Shown here piece after piece: positions 33,834-41,953 of a stretch of DNA of 64,000 nt; the first letter of the stretch is position 1; the number at the start of each line of letters is the position of its first letter. This DNA is from an uncultured Opitutaceae bacterium (GTDB lineage Bacteria > Verrucomicrobiota > Verrucomicrobiia > Opitutales > Opitutaceae). The notes below the pieces were generated by a model, which had not been told where the DNA came from, ran no database searches, and saw only the letters and a list, made by a program, of their open reading frames with translations. The stretch covers positions 31,988 to 95,987 of the forward strand of contig CAITEC010000042.1 in NCBI GenBank assembly GCA_903891325.1. Direction: 5' to 3'. Made by a program: the position numbers and the translations under genes.

Positions 33834-36800
33834 AATAGATCCTTGGCCTGCACGGAGTCGCCGACCGCGACGGGAACCTCCGCCACCACACCCGACACCG
33901 GCGCGTAGACGGTTGTCAGCATCTTCATCGCCTCGACGGTCGCGAGCCTGTCCCCCTTGACGACCTTGGCGCCGAGGCTGGCCGCGAGGACCGAGACGAT
34001 GCCGCCGATCGGGGCGCCGACCTGGAGCGGGTCGCCGGGGTCGGCCTTCGGCCGGGGCTTGGCGAAGACCTCGATCGAGCTGTCGCGCACGACGCACTCG
34101 CGGGGCCGGCCGTTCAGCTCGAAGGTGAGCGTTCGGTGGCCAAGATTGTCCAGGTCCCCGATGTGGAGAAGCCGTACGAAGAGGGTCTTTCCCTCCTCGA
34201 TCTCGACCGCAATCTCCTGCCCGGGCCCGAGCCCGTAGAGGAAGGCCTGGGTCGGCACGACGCTGATGTCCCCGTAGGTGTGCTTGAACGCGGCGAACTG
34301 CGCGAAGACATCCGGGTACATCAGGTGGCAGTAGAACTCGTTGTCGGTCGGGGCCCGCTTGAGCTTGGCGGCCAGGGCGGCCCGGAGTTTCGGGAGGCTC
34401 TTCTCGACCGGGGGCTTTTTTCCCGGGGCCGCGCCGGCGCCCGCGAGGATGACCTGGCGGACCTTCCGCGGCCAGCCGCCGGGCGGCTGGCCCAGGGCGC
34501 CCGAGAGCATCTCGACCACGGAGGACGGAAAGGCCGTGCCCGGCGGCAGGCCGGGAACGTCGGCCGCCTTGATCCCGCGGGAGACCAGGAAGAGGGCCAT
34601 GTCGCCGACCACCTTTGAGGAGGGCGTGACCTTGACGATGTCGCCGAAGAGCAGGTTCACCTCGGCGTAGGCCTTCACAACCTCCGGCCAGCGGGCGCCC
34701 AGCCCGAGCGCCTCGGCCTGCTCCTTCAGGTTGGTGTACTGGCCGCCGGGCATCTCGTGGAAGTACACCTCCGCGCTCCCGGACCGGGGGGCGGTGTCAA
34801 AGGGGGCGTAAAGCGCGCGGACCTGGTCCCAGTACGCGGAGATGGCGTTGAGCGCCGCCAGGTCGCAGCCGGTCGCACGCGGCGTGTGCTCGAGGGCGGC
34901 CACGACCGAGTTGAGGTTGGGCTGGCTGGTCGAGCCGGACATCGAGGCGATCGCCAGGTCGACGATGTCGACCCCGGCCTCGCTTGCGGCCAGGACCGAG
35001 GCGGACGCCACCCCGCTCGTGTCGTGGGTGTGGAAGTGGATCGGGATCCCGACCGTGTCCTTGAGCGCACGGACCAGCTTCGCGGCCGCCGCGGGGCGGC
35101 AGAGCCCGGCCATGTCCTTGATCGCCAGGAAGTGGGCGCCCATCCGCTCGAGCTCCCTCGCCAGGCCGACGTAATACTTGAGTGAATACTTGTCGCGCTT
35201 CGGGTCGAGGACGTCGCCGGTGTAGCAGATCGCCGCCTCGCAAACCGCCCCGGCGCCGCGCACGGCCTTCATGGCCGCGCGCAGGTTCGGGACGTAGTTG
35301 AGCGCGTCGAAGACCCGGAAGATGTCGACCCCGGCCTCCGCAGCGTGGACGATGAAGCCGTTCACGACCGAGGCGGGGTAGTTCGTGTAGCCCACCGCGT
35401 TCGCGCCGCGGAGCAGCATCTGGAAGCAGATGTTGGGGACCCGGGCGCGAAGATGGGCGAGGCGCTCGTAGGGATCCTCGCGCTGGAAGCGCATGGCGGT
35501 GTCGAAGGTGGCCCCGCCCCAGCACTCCAGGCTGAAGAGCTGGGGCGCGTGCCGTGCGAGCGCGTCGGCCGCGGCGACCATGTCGTAGGTGCGCACCCGC
35601 GCCGCGAGCAGCGACTGGTGCGCGTCGCGCAGGGTCGTGTCGGTGATCAGGAGCCGGCGCTGGGCCGAGGCCCACTTCGCGAACTTCTCCGGCCCGAGCT
35701 CGCGGAGCTCGTCGCGGCTTCCCCGGGGGAGGGGCCCCCCGGGTCCGGGGAGCGGCGGAACGGCCGCCGGCGGGATCTTCCTGGGGACCCGGCCCTTCAC
35801 CTGGGGATTGCCGTTGACGGTGATGTCGCCCAGGAGCGAAAGCAGCTTGGTCGCCCGGTCCTTTCCCTCCTTGAAGCTGAACAGCCCGGGGGTGGCGTCG
35901 ATGAAGCCGGTCGTCGCCGACCCATCGATGAAGGCGGGGTGGGCCACGACATTCTGAAGGAAGGGGATGTTGGTCCTGACTCCGCGCACCCGGAATTCCG
36001 AGAGCGCCCGCCGCATCCGGGAGGCCGCCGCCGCGAAGTCCGGCCCGGTGGCGATGATCTTAACCAGGAGCGAGTCGTAGAAGGGGGTGATGATGCTCCC
36101 GGCGCTGGCCACGCCCTCGTCCAGCCGGATGCCCGGCCCGGCGGCGTACCGGTAGTCGAGTATCTTGCCCGTGTCCGGGGTGAAGTGGTTGGCCGCGTCC
36201 TCGGTCGTCACGCGGCACTGGAGGGCGAAGCCGCGCTTGGGCACCTGCGCCTGCGGGGGGATCCCGACCTCCGGGTCGTGGAGCCGGTGGCCCTGGGCGA
36301 TCAGAAGCTGGGCCCGGACCAGGTCCAGGCCGGTGATCGCCTCGGTCACCGTATGCTCAACCTGGATACGCGGGTTCATCTCGATGAAGTACCACTCCTG
36401 GGTGTCGACGTTCACCAGGAACTCGACCGTGCCCGCGTTGTCGTAGCGGATGGACTCGCCGAGCTTCAGGGCCGCGGCGCAGAGGGCGGACCGGAGGGCC
36501 TCGGGGAGGCCGACGGAGGGGGCGACCTCGATCACCTTCTGGTGGCGCCGCTGGATCGAGCAGTCCCGCTCGTGCAGGTGGACGACCCCGCCGTGCTTGT
36601 CGCCCAGGAGCTGGACCTCGATGTGCTTGGCCCGGGGGATGAAGCGCTCGAGGAAGACGTCGGGGCTGCCGAAGGCCGACTTCGCCTCGGCCTGGGCCTC
36701 CTCGAGGCGGGAGAGCAGGTCGGCCTCGTGGTGGACGACCCGCATGCCGCGGCCGCCGCCGCCGTTGGCCGCCTTGATGATCAGGGGGAAGCCGATCTCC

Positions 36801-37246
36801 GCGGCGGCCTTGCGGGCGGCGGCCGGGTCTCGCAGGGCGTCGTCGGTGCCGGGCAGGACGGGGATTCCGATCTCCTTGGCGAGCTTCCGGGCGGCGCGCT
36901 TGTCGCCGAGCAGCTCGAGAAGCTCCGGGCGGGGGCCGACAAACGTGATCCCCGCGGCCGCGCAGGCGCGGGCCAGGGCCGGGTTCTCGGAGAGGAAGCC
37001 GTAGCCGGGATGAAGGAGGGTTGCGCCCTTCTCCCGGGCAAGGGCGACGATCCCCTCGACGTCGAGGTAGGCCGCGACGGGGCCCTTGCCGCGGCCGACG
37101 ATGTAGGCCTCGTCGGCCTTGAAGCGGTGGGCGCAGAAGCGGTCCTCATAGGCGTAGATGGCGACCGTCCTGAGCCCGAGCTCGGTGCCGGATCGAAAGA
37201 CGCGGACGGCGATTTCGCCGCGGTTGGCGACCAAAAGTTTGATCAT
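33812..37246 (-). CDS. pyc: Pyruvate carboxylase
   Basis: This 1144-residue single-chain enzyme makes oxaloacetate from pyruvate, bicarbonate and ATP. Domains in order are biotin carboxylase (about residues 1-450; LLVANRGEIAVRVFR, the KAANGGGGRGMR loop and EMNPRIQVEHTVTE), carboxyltransferase (about 530-1000; LITDTTLRDAHQSLLA, FECWGG-like LECWGGATFD, HTHDTSG), and a biotinyl domain with Lys1108 in EAMKMLT. Length and order match bacterial PYC. It is divergent from the DapA-family gene. Its 3' end is abutted by a broken toxin gene. Confidence 0.96.
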   Translation of the reverse strand: MIKLLVANRGEIAVRVFRSGTELGLRTVAIYAYEDRFCAHRFKADEAYIVGRGKGPVAAYLDVEGIVALAREKGATLLHPGYGFLSENPALARACAAAGITFVGPRPELLELLGDKRAARKLAKEIGIPVLPGTDDALRDPAAARKAAAEIGFPLIIKAANGGGGRGMRVVHHEADLLSRLEEAQAEAKSAFGSPDVFLERFIPRAKHIEVQLLGDKHGGVVHLHERDCSIQRRHQKVIEVAPSVGLPEALRSALCAAALKLGESIRYDNAGTVEFLVNVDTQEWYFIEMNPRIQVEHTVTEAITGLDLVRAQLLIAQGHRLHDPEVGIPPQAQVPKRGFALQCRVTTEDAANHFTPDTGKILDYRYAAGPGIRLDEGVASAGSIITPFYDSLLVKIIATGPDFAAAASRMRRALSEFRVRGVRTNIPFLQNVVAHPAFIDGSATTGFIDATPGLFSFKEGKDRATKLLSLLGDITVNGNPQVKGRVPRKIPPAAVPPLPGPGGPLPRGSRDELRELGPEKFAKWASAQRRLLITDTTLRDAHQSLLAARVRTYDMVAAADALARHAPQLFSLECWGGATFDTAMRFQREDPYERLAHLRARVPNICFQMLLRGANAVGYTNYPASVVNGFIVHAAEAGVDIFRVFDALNYVPNLRAAMKAVRGAGAVCEAAICYTGDVLDPKRDKYSLKYYVGLARELERMGAHFLAIKDMAGLCRPAAAAKLVRALKDTVGIPIHFHTHDTSGVASASVLAASEAGVDIVDLAIASMSGSTSQPNLNSVVAALEHTPRATGCDLAALNAISAYWDQVRALYAPFDTAPRSGSAEVYFHEMPGGQYTNLKEQAEALGLGARWPEVVKAYAEVNLLFGDIVKVTPSSKVVGDMALFLVSRGIKAADVPGLPPGTAFPSSVVEMLSGALGQPPGGWPRKVRQVILAGAGAAPGKKPPVEKSLPKLRAALAAKLKRAPTDNEFYCHLMYPDVFAQFAAFKHTYGDISVVPTQAFLYGLGPGQEIAVEIEEGKTLFVRLLHIGDLDNLGHRTLTFELNGRPRECVVRDSSIEVFAKPRPKADPGDPLQVGAPIGGIVSVLAASLGAKVVKGDRLATVEAMKMLTTVYAPVSGVVAEVPVAVGDSVQAKDLLVKLQAG

Positions 37247-37276
37247 TGGGGTATCGATGCGCCCCCATCAGTTCAT

Positions 37277-37292
37277 CGAAAATCCATTTTCG
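37277..37292. promoter_or_regulatory. Dyad between pyc and the DapA-family gene
   Basis: CGAAAAT and ATTTTCG are perfect complements around a CC centre, in the 93-bp divergent gap. The 7-bp half-sites with a 2-base centre resemble operators of dimeric repressors. It lies about 31 bases upstream of the pyc start and 48 upstream of the DapA-family start. No regulator gene is adjacent. Confidence 0.4.
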
Positions 37293-37339
37293 CGAGGGTT
37301 TTTTGTGGAGGCCGGCAATTTTGCCCCTAGTCTGCGGCC

Positions 37340-38281
37340 ATGAGCAAAATTTCCCTTTCCGGCGGCGTCTGGTCGGCCACGCCGACCCCCTTTTTTGAGG
37401 ATCGGCGCGTCGATCCGGAGTCCGTGCGCCGGATGGTGGCGCACCACATCAGCATGGGGGTGACCGGCGTCATGCTGGCCGGCACCTGCGGCGAGGGCCC
37501 GTGGATGAGGCTGGCCGACCGGGAGCTCCTGACCCGGACGGCCGTCGAGGCGGCGGGCGGCCGGCTGCGGATCGCCCTCCAGGTGACGGACAACTCGGCG
37601 GGCCGGGTCCTGGACAATATCGAGCGGGCGGCGGCCTGGGGCGCGGAGATCGCCGTGGTCGAGGCCCCCTGGTTCTTCCTGAACGCAACCCCGGAGCGGC
37701 TCCTGGGGCACTATCGGGAGATCGCGCGAAAAAGCGCGCTGCCGATGGGGCTCTACGACCGGGGGAAGGCGAGCGCCTTCGCGATGCCCGCCTCGCACCT
37801 GCCCGAGATCCTCGGGGAGGAGGGAATCGCGATGGTCAAGGACAGCTCGACGGACCCGTCGCGCAGGGAAATCTTCCTGGCGGCCCGGAAGGCCCGTCCG
37901 GACATCGTCCTTCTGACGGGCGGCGAATTCGACATGGTCGACTACATGCGCTCCGGGTACGACGGGGCGCTCCTGGGCGGCGGGATCTTCAACGCCCGGC
38001 TGGCCCTGGCGATCATCCACGCGGTCCGCACCGGCGACCGGGAGGGGGCCGACCGCACGCAGGCGCGGATGAACGACCTCATGTACCGGGTCTACGGCGG
38101 CACCAAGATCGAGTGCTGGCTGAGCGGCCTGAAGGAGCTCCTGGTCCGGATGGGGATCTTCTCGACCAACGTGAACCTGCTGGAATATCCGCTGACCGAG
38201 CGCTGTATCGCCCAGATCAAGGCGGCGCTGGAAGGCGGGTATAGAAGCGATCTGCTGGGGCAGCCGATCGCAAAAACATGA
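37340..38281 (+). CDS. DapA/NanA-family aldolase
   Basis: This 313-residue TIM-barrel class I aldolase has the Schiff-base Lys in IAMVKDSSTD, the Tyr in GLYDRGK and the substrate carboxylate loop AGTCGEGPWM, which replaces the usual GTTGE. These enzymes cleave or form 2-keto-3-deoxy acids, N-acetylneuraminate or dihydrodipicolinate. The changed carboxylate loop and the context (YhcH, RraA and mutarotase-like genes) point to sugar-acid or keto-acid degradation and not lysine synthesis. It would yield pyruvate, the substrate of the divergent pyruvate carboxylase. Confidence 0.88.
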   Translation: MSKISLSGGVWSATPTPFFEDRRVDPESVRRMVAHHISMGVTGVMLAGTCGEGPWMRLADRELLTRTAVEAAGGRLRIALQVTDNSAGRVLDNIERAAAWGAEIAVVEAPWFFLNATPERLLGHYREIARKSALPMGLYDRGKASAFAMPASHLPEILGEEGIAMVKDSSTDPSRREIFLAARKARPDIVLLTGGEFDMVDYMRSGYDGALLGGGIFNARLALAIIHAVRTGDREGADRTQARMNDLMYRVYGGTKIECWLSGLKELLVRMGIFSTNVNLLEYPLTERCIAQIKAALEGGYRSDLLGQPIAKT

Positions 38282-38290
38282 GACCGCCTT

Positions 38291-38409
38291 CTGCAGAAAC
38301 CTGAGACCTGAGACCTGAAACCTGAAATTTAATACCCAGCAACCAACCCGATCTTCCGAATCCGTGGATCGACTTCAGGTTTCAGGTCTCAGGTCTCAGG
38401 TTTCTGCAG
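38291..38409. repeat. Heptamer-built inverted repeat element, complete copy
   Basis: The left arm, 38291-38326, is CTGCAGAAA followed by tandem CCTGAGA/CCTGAAA heptamers. The right arm, 38374-38409, is its exact 36-base reverse complement. The 47-base loop includes AATTTAATA and TCCGAATCCG, which recur in the copy at 39664-39770. It fills the gap between convergent genes, starting nine bases after one stop and ending twelve before the other, so it could stop transcription from both sides. Confidence 0.85.
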
Positions 38410-38421
38410 AGGCCGGTTCGG

Positions 38422-38871
38422 CTAGATACGAATTTTAACAACGATCTTGCGAACCGGCCCCGGCTGCCGCCAGAGGCAGCCGGGCTTGTGTCCATCCTGG
38501 GGAAAGAGGATCGTGAAATCGCCGGGGCGCAGGAAGATCGGCCAGTCGTCCGGGCCCTTGTAGAAGGCGAGGTCCTTCTCCGCGACATAGGGATGGGTGA
38601 GCGTGAGGACGTCGATCGGGGCAAATCCGATGATCTCCTCGCCGGACATGACGGCCTGGATGTCGATGTGCGCGCGGTGCGACTCGTACACCCGCTCGGC
38701 CGCGGGCCCCGGGACGTAGTCCTGGACCAGCGCGAAGACATTGTCGCCATCGATGGCGACCCGGCCCGCGGGCGTGGAGCGGTCGAAGTTCCTGATATAG
38801 TCCAGCCCGAGGGAAATCCGGGGGCTGAGGATCCGGTAGGTGGAGGCGTTGGCCATCGAGTCGAATATCAT
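38422..38871 (-). CDS. YhcH/YjgK/YiaL family protein
   Basis: This 149-residue protein is a cupin-like sheet protein of the YhcH/YiaL family, found in sialic acid and 2,3-diketogulonate gene clusters and in beta-galactosidase EbgC. Family features are the ESHRAHIDIQAVMSGEE strand with metal-binding His and Glu, PYVAEKDLAFYKG, and FTILFPQDGHKPGC with Asp and His. It probably helps interconvert or open a sugar form. I start at the ATG ending at 38871. It lies convergent to the DapA-family gene and divergent from RraA. Confidence 0.88.
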   Translation of the reverse strand: MIFDSMANASTYRILSPRISLGLDYIRNFDRSTPAGRVAIDGDNVFALVQDYVPGPAAERVYESHRAHIDIQAVMSGEEIIGFAPIDVLTLTHPYVAEKDLAFYKGPDDWPIFLRPGDFTILFPQDGHKPGCLWRQPGPVRKIVVKIRI

Positions 38872-38929
38872 GCGGCGAGCATTTGCACTTGAGACTGGGG
38901 TTGGCAAAGGGAAAACTCCGGGCACCCCC

Positions 38930-39643
38930 ATGTCCCTCCTCTCGACCCTCCAGCAACTCCAGGAATTCGACACGGCGCTGCTGGCCAACACGGTCGGGTA
39001 CATCGACGCGGCGCCCGTCCACGAATTCTACATGGGCGGATCGATTGCCTCGGTGACCCCGACGCTCGGGCCGACGGTCGGCGTGGCGATGACCTGCGAG
39101 GTCGACTCGAGCTCCCCGGGCAACGTCGCGGACTGGGAGCCGTATTACGAGCAGGTCCGCGAGATGGAGAAGAGCGGGGTGCCGATCGTGTGGGTGGCCA
39201 AGTGCGTCGGCTCGCGGCCCGACCATGAGTGCGTCCTGGGCGACGGGATGGCCAAGATCCTGCACAGCGCCGGCTGCGTGGGGATTGTCACCGACGGCGG
39301 GGTCCGCGACATCGAGGGGCTGATCACGGTCCCCTTCGCGGCCTACAGCAAGGGCCGGACGATCCACCACACGGCGGTGCGCTTTCCCCGGATCAATATT
39401 CCGATCCAGATCGGCGGCATCACGGTCAATCCCGGCGACATCATCCACGCGAACATCGGGGGGGTGATCAAGCTGCCCCGGAAGAACCTGGAGAAACTGC
39501 CCGCACTGGCGGTCGAGATGAAGGCCTTCGAGAGCGATGTCCACCGGGTTTGGCGGGAGACGGGAGTCACGCTTGACCAAAAGCGAAAGTGGGTCGCGGA
39601 GCTTTTGGCGAAGTCGAGCTTTGGAAAGCCGCCGCCCGGCTGA
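38930..39643 (+). CDS. RraA-family aldolase/demethylmenaquinone methyltransferase-like protein
   Basis: This 237-residue protein has the RraA fold shared by 4-hydroxy-4-methyl-2-oxoglutarate/oxaloacetate class II aldolases and the RNase E inhibitor. The conserved GDGMAKILHSAGCVGIVTDGGVRDI carries the Arg and Asp that hold substrate and metal. In this setting a lyase acting on a keto acid is more likely than RNase control. I start at the ATG at 38930; the upstream in-frame extension overlaps the divergent YhcH gene. The final third is unusually long for the family. Confidence 0.85.
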   Translation: MSLLSTLQQLQEFDTALLANTVGYIDAAPVHEFYMGGSIASVTPTLGPTVGVAMTCEVDSSSPGNVADWEPYYEQVREMEKSGVPIVWVAKCVGSRPDHECVLGDGMAKILHSAGCVGIVTDGGVRDIEGLITVPFAAYSKGRTIHHTAVRFPRINIPIQIGGITVNPGDIIHANIGGVIKLPRKNLEKLPALAVEMKAFESDVHRVWRETGVTLDQKRKWVAELLAKSSFGKPPPG

Positions 39644-39663
39644 CGGCCCGGGGGGCCGTCATT

Positions 39664-39770
39664 GCAGAAACCTGAAACCTGAGACCTGAGACCTGAAATT
39701 TAATATCCGGCAACCGATCGAATCGTCCGAATCCGAAGTTTGAACTCAGGTTTCAGGTCTCAGGTTTCTG
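39664..39770. repeat. Heptamer-built inverted repeat element, second complete copy
   Basis: The left arm from 39664 reads GCAGAAA followed by CCTGAAA and CCTGAGA heptamers and AATTTAATA. The right arm, 39742-39770, carries CTCAGG, TTTCAGG, TCTCAGG and TTTCTG. The loop shares AATTTAATA and TCCGAATCCG with the copy at 38291. The order of heptamers differs between arms, so pairing is imperfect. Again it lies between convergent genes. Confidence 0.82.
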
Positions 39771-39779
39771 AAGCGAGCG

Positions 39780-40874
39780 TCAAAGGCGATCGCGGCGAAC
39801 CGCCGCCGCAAACGCTCCGAAATCCGCGAGCAACGGCGCCTCTTTTCCCGCGGTCATCCTCACAAGCGATTTCTCGTCCTTGAACCCGCTGCCGGTCACC
39901 AGGCAGACGACCGGCTCCTCGCCGCTGAGTTCGCCGCGGATGACGGCGGACTCGACGCCGGCGAGCGCAACGGCCCCGGCCGGTTCCGCGAAAATCCCCT
40001 CCTCGCGCGCCAGCCGGGCCTGCCAGTCCCAGGCCCGCGCGTCCTGGATGACATGGCCCTGTCCGCCGGAGCGCCGGCATTCGTCGATGACCGCGTTGCC
40101 GTCGATCACGCTGCCGACCTGCAGCCCGCTGATCGCGGTCAGTGACGTCACCGGCCTGGCCTCGGTGGCGCCGTTCCTGAGCGGCGTCGCGATCGTGTCG
40201 TTCCCCCCGGGCTGGACGCAGTGGACCCGCGCGCTGCCAAACCAGCGGCTGCGCGCCGTGAGGGTGCCGAAGCCGCGCGCGACGGCGAGCGTGAGCCCGC
40301 CGCCCCCGGCCGGGCAGAAGACGTGGAAGGCGCGGTCGCCCATCGCCTCGCCGATCTCGTAGGCGAGGGTCTGGACCCCGTCCATCCCGCGCGGCGAGCA
40401 GGCGAAGGCGCTGATCTCCAGGCTCGCGCCGGTCTGGGCCGCGAGTTCCCGCAGGCCGCCGAAGACCGCGGAATTCACGGCGGGGGAGGCCCCGAATTCC
40501 CTGATCCGGTAAAGCCGCGCCCCATGGGCGAGCATCTGGCGGAGCTTCCCCTCGGGGGCCCCCTCGACGATCGCCAGCGTGCAGCGGATCCCCGCGCGGG
40601 CGCAGTAGGCGGCCAGCGCCGCGCCCGTGTTCCCGCTGGAGGTGCCCAGGCAGGCCGTCTTGCCGTCCTGGAGCAGGTGGCTCACCGCCGCGGCCGCAAA
40701 TCGATCCTTGTAGGAGCCGCTGGGATTGGCCCCCTCGAGCTTGAACCAGAGCTCGGGCAGCCCGAGCTCGCGGCCGATCCGCTCCGAGCGGACAAGCGGC
40801 GTTCCACCCTCGCCGAGGGTGACCTTTCGGTCCTCCGGTGCGCCCCACCAGTCCGCGTGTTTCCAGATGCTCAT
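39780..40874 (-). CDS. Threonine synthase-like PLP enzyme
   Basis: This 364-residue fold-type II PLP enzyme has Lys56 in GANPSGSYKDRFA, the phosphate loop PAGGGGLTLAVA, and TSSGNTGAALAAYCA. These fit threonine synthase and its close relatives (threonine dehydratase, diaminopropionate and cysteate synthases). It lacks the long N-terminal domain of class I threonine synthase. A housekeeping threonine role is not assured because its neighbours are sugar-acid genes. Its ATG overlaps the stop of the mutarotase-like gene by four bases. Confidence 0.85.
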   Translation of the reverse strand: MSIWKHADWWGAPEDRKVTLGEGGTPLVRSERIGRELGLPELWFKLEGANPSGSYKDRFAAAAVSHLLQDGKTACLGTSSGNTGAALAAYCARAGIRCTLAIVEGAPEGKLRQMLAHGARLYRIREFGASPAVNSAVFGGLRELAAQTGASLEISAFACSPRGMDGVQTLAYEIGEAMGDRAFHVFCPAGGGGLTLAVARGFGTLTARSRWFGSARVHCVQPGGNDTIATPLRNGATEARPVTSLTAISGLQVGSVIDGNAVIDECRRSGGQGHVIQDARAWDWQARLAREEGIFAEPAGAVALAGVESAVIRGELSGEEPVVCLVTGSGFKDEKSLVRMTAGKEAPLLADFGAFAAAVRRDRL

Positions 40875-41953
40875 TGCGCGGATCCGTCCCTCCACGGCCC
40901 CTTCGGTTTCGTGACAAAGCCCGTGGCCATCTCCGTTGACACCGAGCCCAGGGCAGGTACGAGACGAACCTGGCCGCGCTTCAGCAGGTCGGGGAAGCGC
41001 GCGGGCGGCGAGGTGCTCGGCTGGAGCGTGATCAGGTCGCCCTGGCCCCACATCGGGTAGCGCGGCTCGCCACCGCTCGCATGGGCCCACGACCAGGCGA
41101 CAGGGAACATCGCAAGGTCCCATTCCATGGCGAATCCCAGCTTCAGTTTCTCGTTCCAGATGCAGCCGTGGCCCGCGGTGAAATCCGAGAGCTCCACGGA
41201 ATGATCGGAACCGCTGCCGGCGGCCGGCGCGACGCTGCAGTCGCGCAGCTTCCCTCCCGCGCGCTCGGGCACGAGCGGCCAGCGCCCCCTGTAGCCCGGC
41301 TCGACTTGCAGCGTCTCGGGATGGTCGCTCAGGTTCACGCCCACCGATCGGGCCGGAGCGACCAAGCGCGCCCCGGCCACCAGCGGGCCGCCGAAGGCCG
41401 CGTGGTGGAGCCAGGCGACCGGAAGGGGGACGCCCGACCGGTTGAGAATCTCCTCCCTCCATTCCATAAGGGAGGCCCCGGCCCGGATCGTGAGTTCGCG
41501 GCGGTAGACGAGGGGCGTGCGGACCGAGAGCCCCTGGAGGACGACCCGGAGCGCGCCACCGGAGCGGCGGATGGACTCCACCGTCCAGGGAACGGACCGG
41601 ATCTCGCCATGGGTCCCCAGCGGCGCCCCGAAGTAGTCGGCTGGGAAGAATCCGTTGGGAAGCGACGCGTACCAGCTTCCGTCCATGACGTCGAAAAGGT
41701 CGCTGCCCGGCGCCATTGGCTGGCCGATCACCCGGGTCCGCGGCGGCTGGCCGAGGGGATTGTGCCAGATCGCGTCTATGCCTGTCGGCTTGTGGATATA
41801 GGAGGTGAGGGCTCCGCCCGCCTCGGGGCAGATTTCCACCCGGAAGAGGGCGTTCTCGATGACGAGGAGCCGCCGCCCGCCGGTGTTCCGCCAGCGCGCC
41901 GCGGGAGCTTGATTGGCCCGTCCGGCGCCCTTAGAAGTCTTTTTCGCGGCCAT
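40871..41953 (-). CDS. Galactose mutarotase-like protein (aldose epimerase fold)
   Basis: This 360-residue protein seems to have the aldose 1-epimerase beta-sandwich. The stretch FGAPLGTHGEIRSVPWTVE matches the HGE segment of the family, LHHAAFGGPL supplies a second His, and AMEWDLAMFPVAWSWAHASGG and GQGDLITLQPSTSPPARF are late strands typical of DUF4432-like relatives. It may set the anomer of a sugar or merely bind one. The first 25 residues are basic and unconserved. The start codon pairs with that of the divergent gene in one CATG. Function is inferred from the fold only. Confidence 0.65.
   Translation of the reverse strand: MAAKKTSKGAGRANQAPAARWRNTGGRRLLVIENALFRVEICPEAGGALTSYIHKPTGIDAIWHNPLGQPPRTRVIGQPMAPGSDLFDVMDGSWYASLPNGFFPADYFGAPLGTHGEIRSVPWTVESIRRSGGALRVVLQGLSVRTPLVYRRELTIRAGASLMEWREEILNRSGVPLPVAWLHHAAFGGPLVAGARLVAPARSVGVNLSDHPETLQVEPGYRGRWPLVPERAGGKLRDCSVAPAAGSGSDHSVELSDFTAGHGCIWNEKLKLGFAMEWDLAMFPVAWSWAHASGGEPRYPMWGQGDLITLQPSTSPPARFPDLLKRGQVRLVPALGSVSTEMATGFVTKPKGPWRDGSAQ

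Noticed and set aside
33833-34097. Full-length toxin gene extending upstream to 34097
   Set aside because: The upstream part of that frame is antisense-like text inside the pyc gene and lacks any toxin N-terminus. Only the last 60 residues match.
38291-39770. Regular repeats as a CRISPR array
   Set aside because: The units are 7 bases in tandem with no unique spacers, and no cas genes are present.
39780-40874. Housekeeping threonine synthase in a thr operon
   Set aside because: No hom or thrB neighbour is present; the context is sugar-acid genes, so only a family-level call is made.
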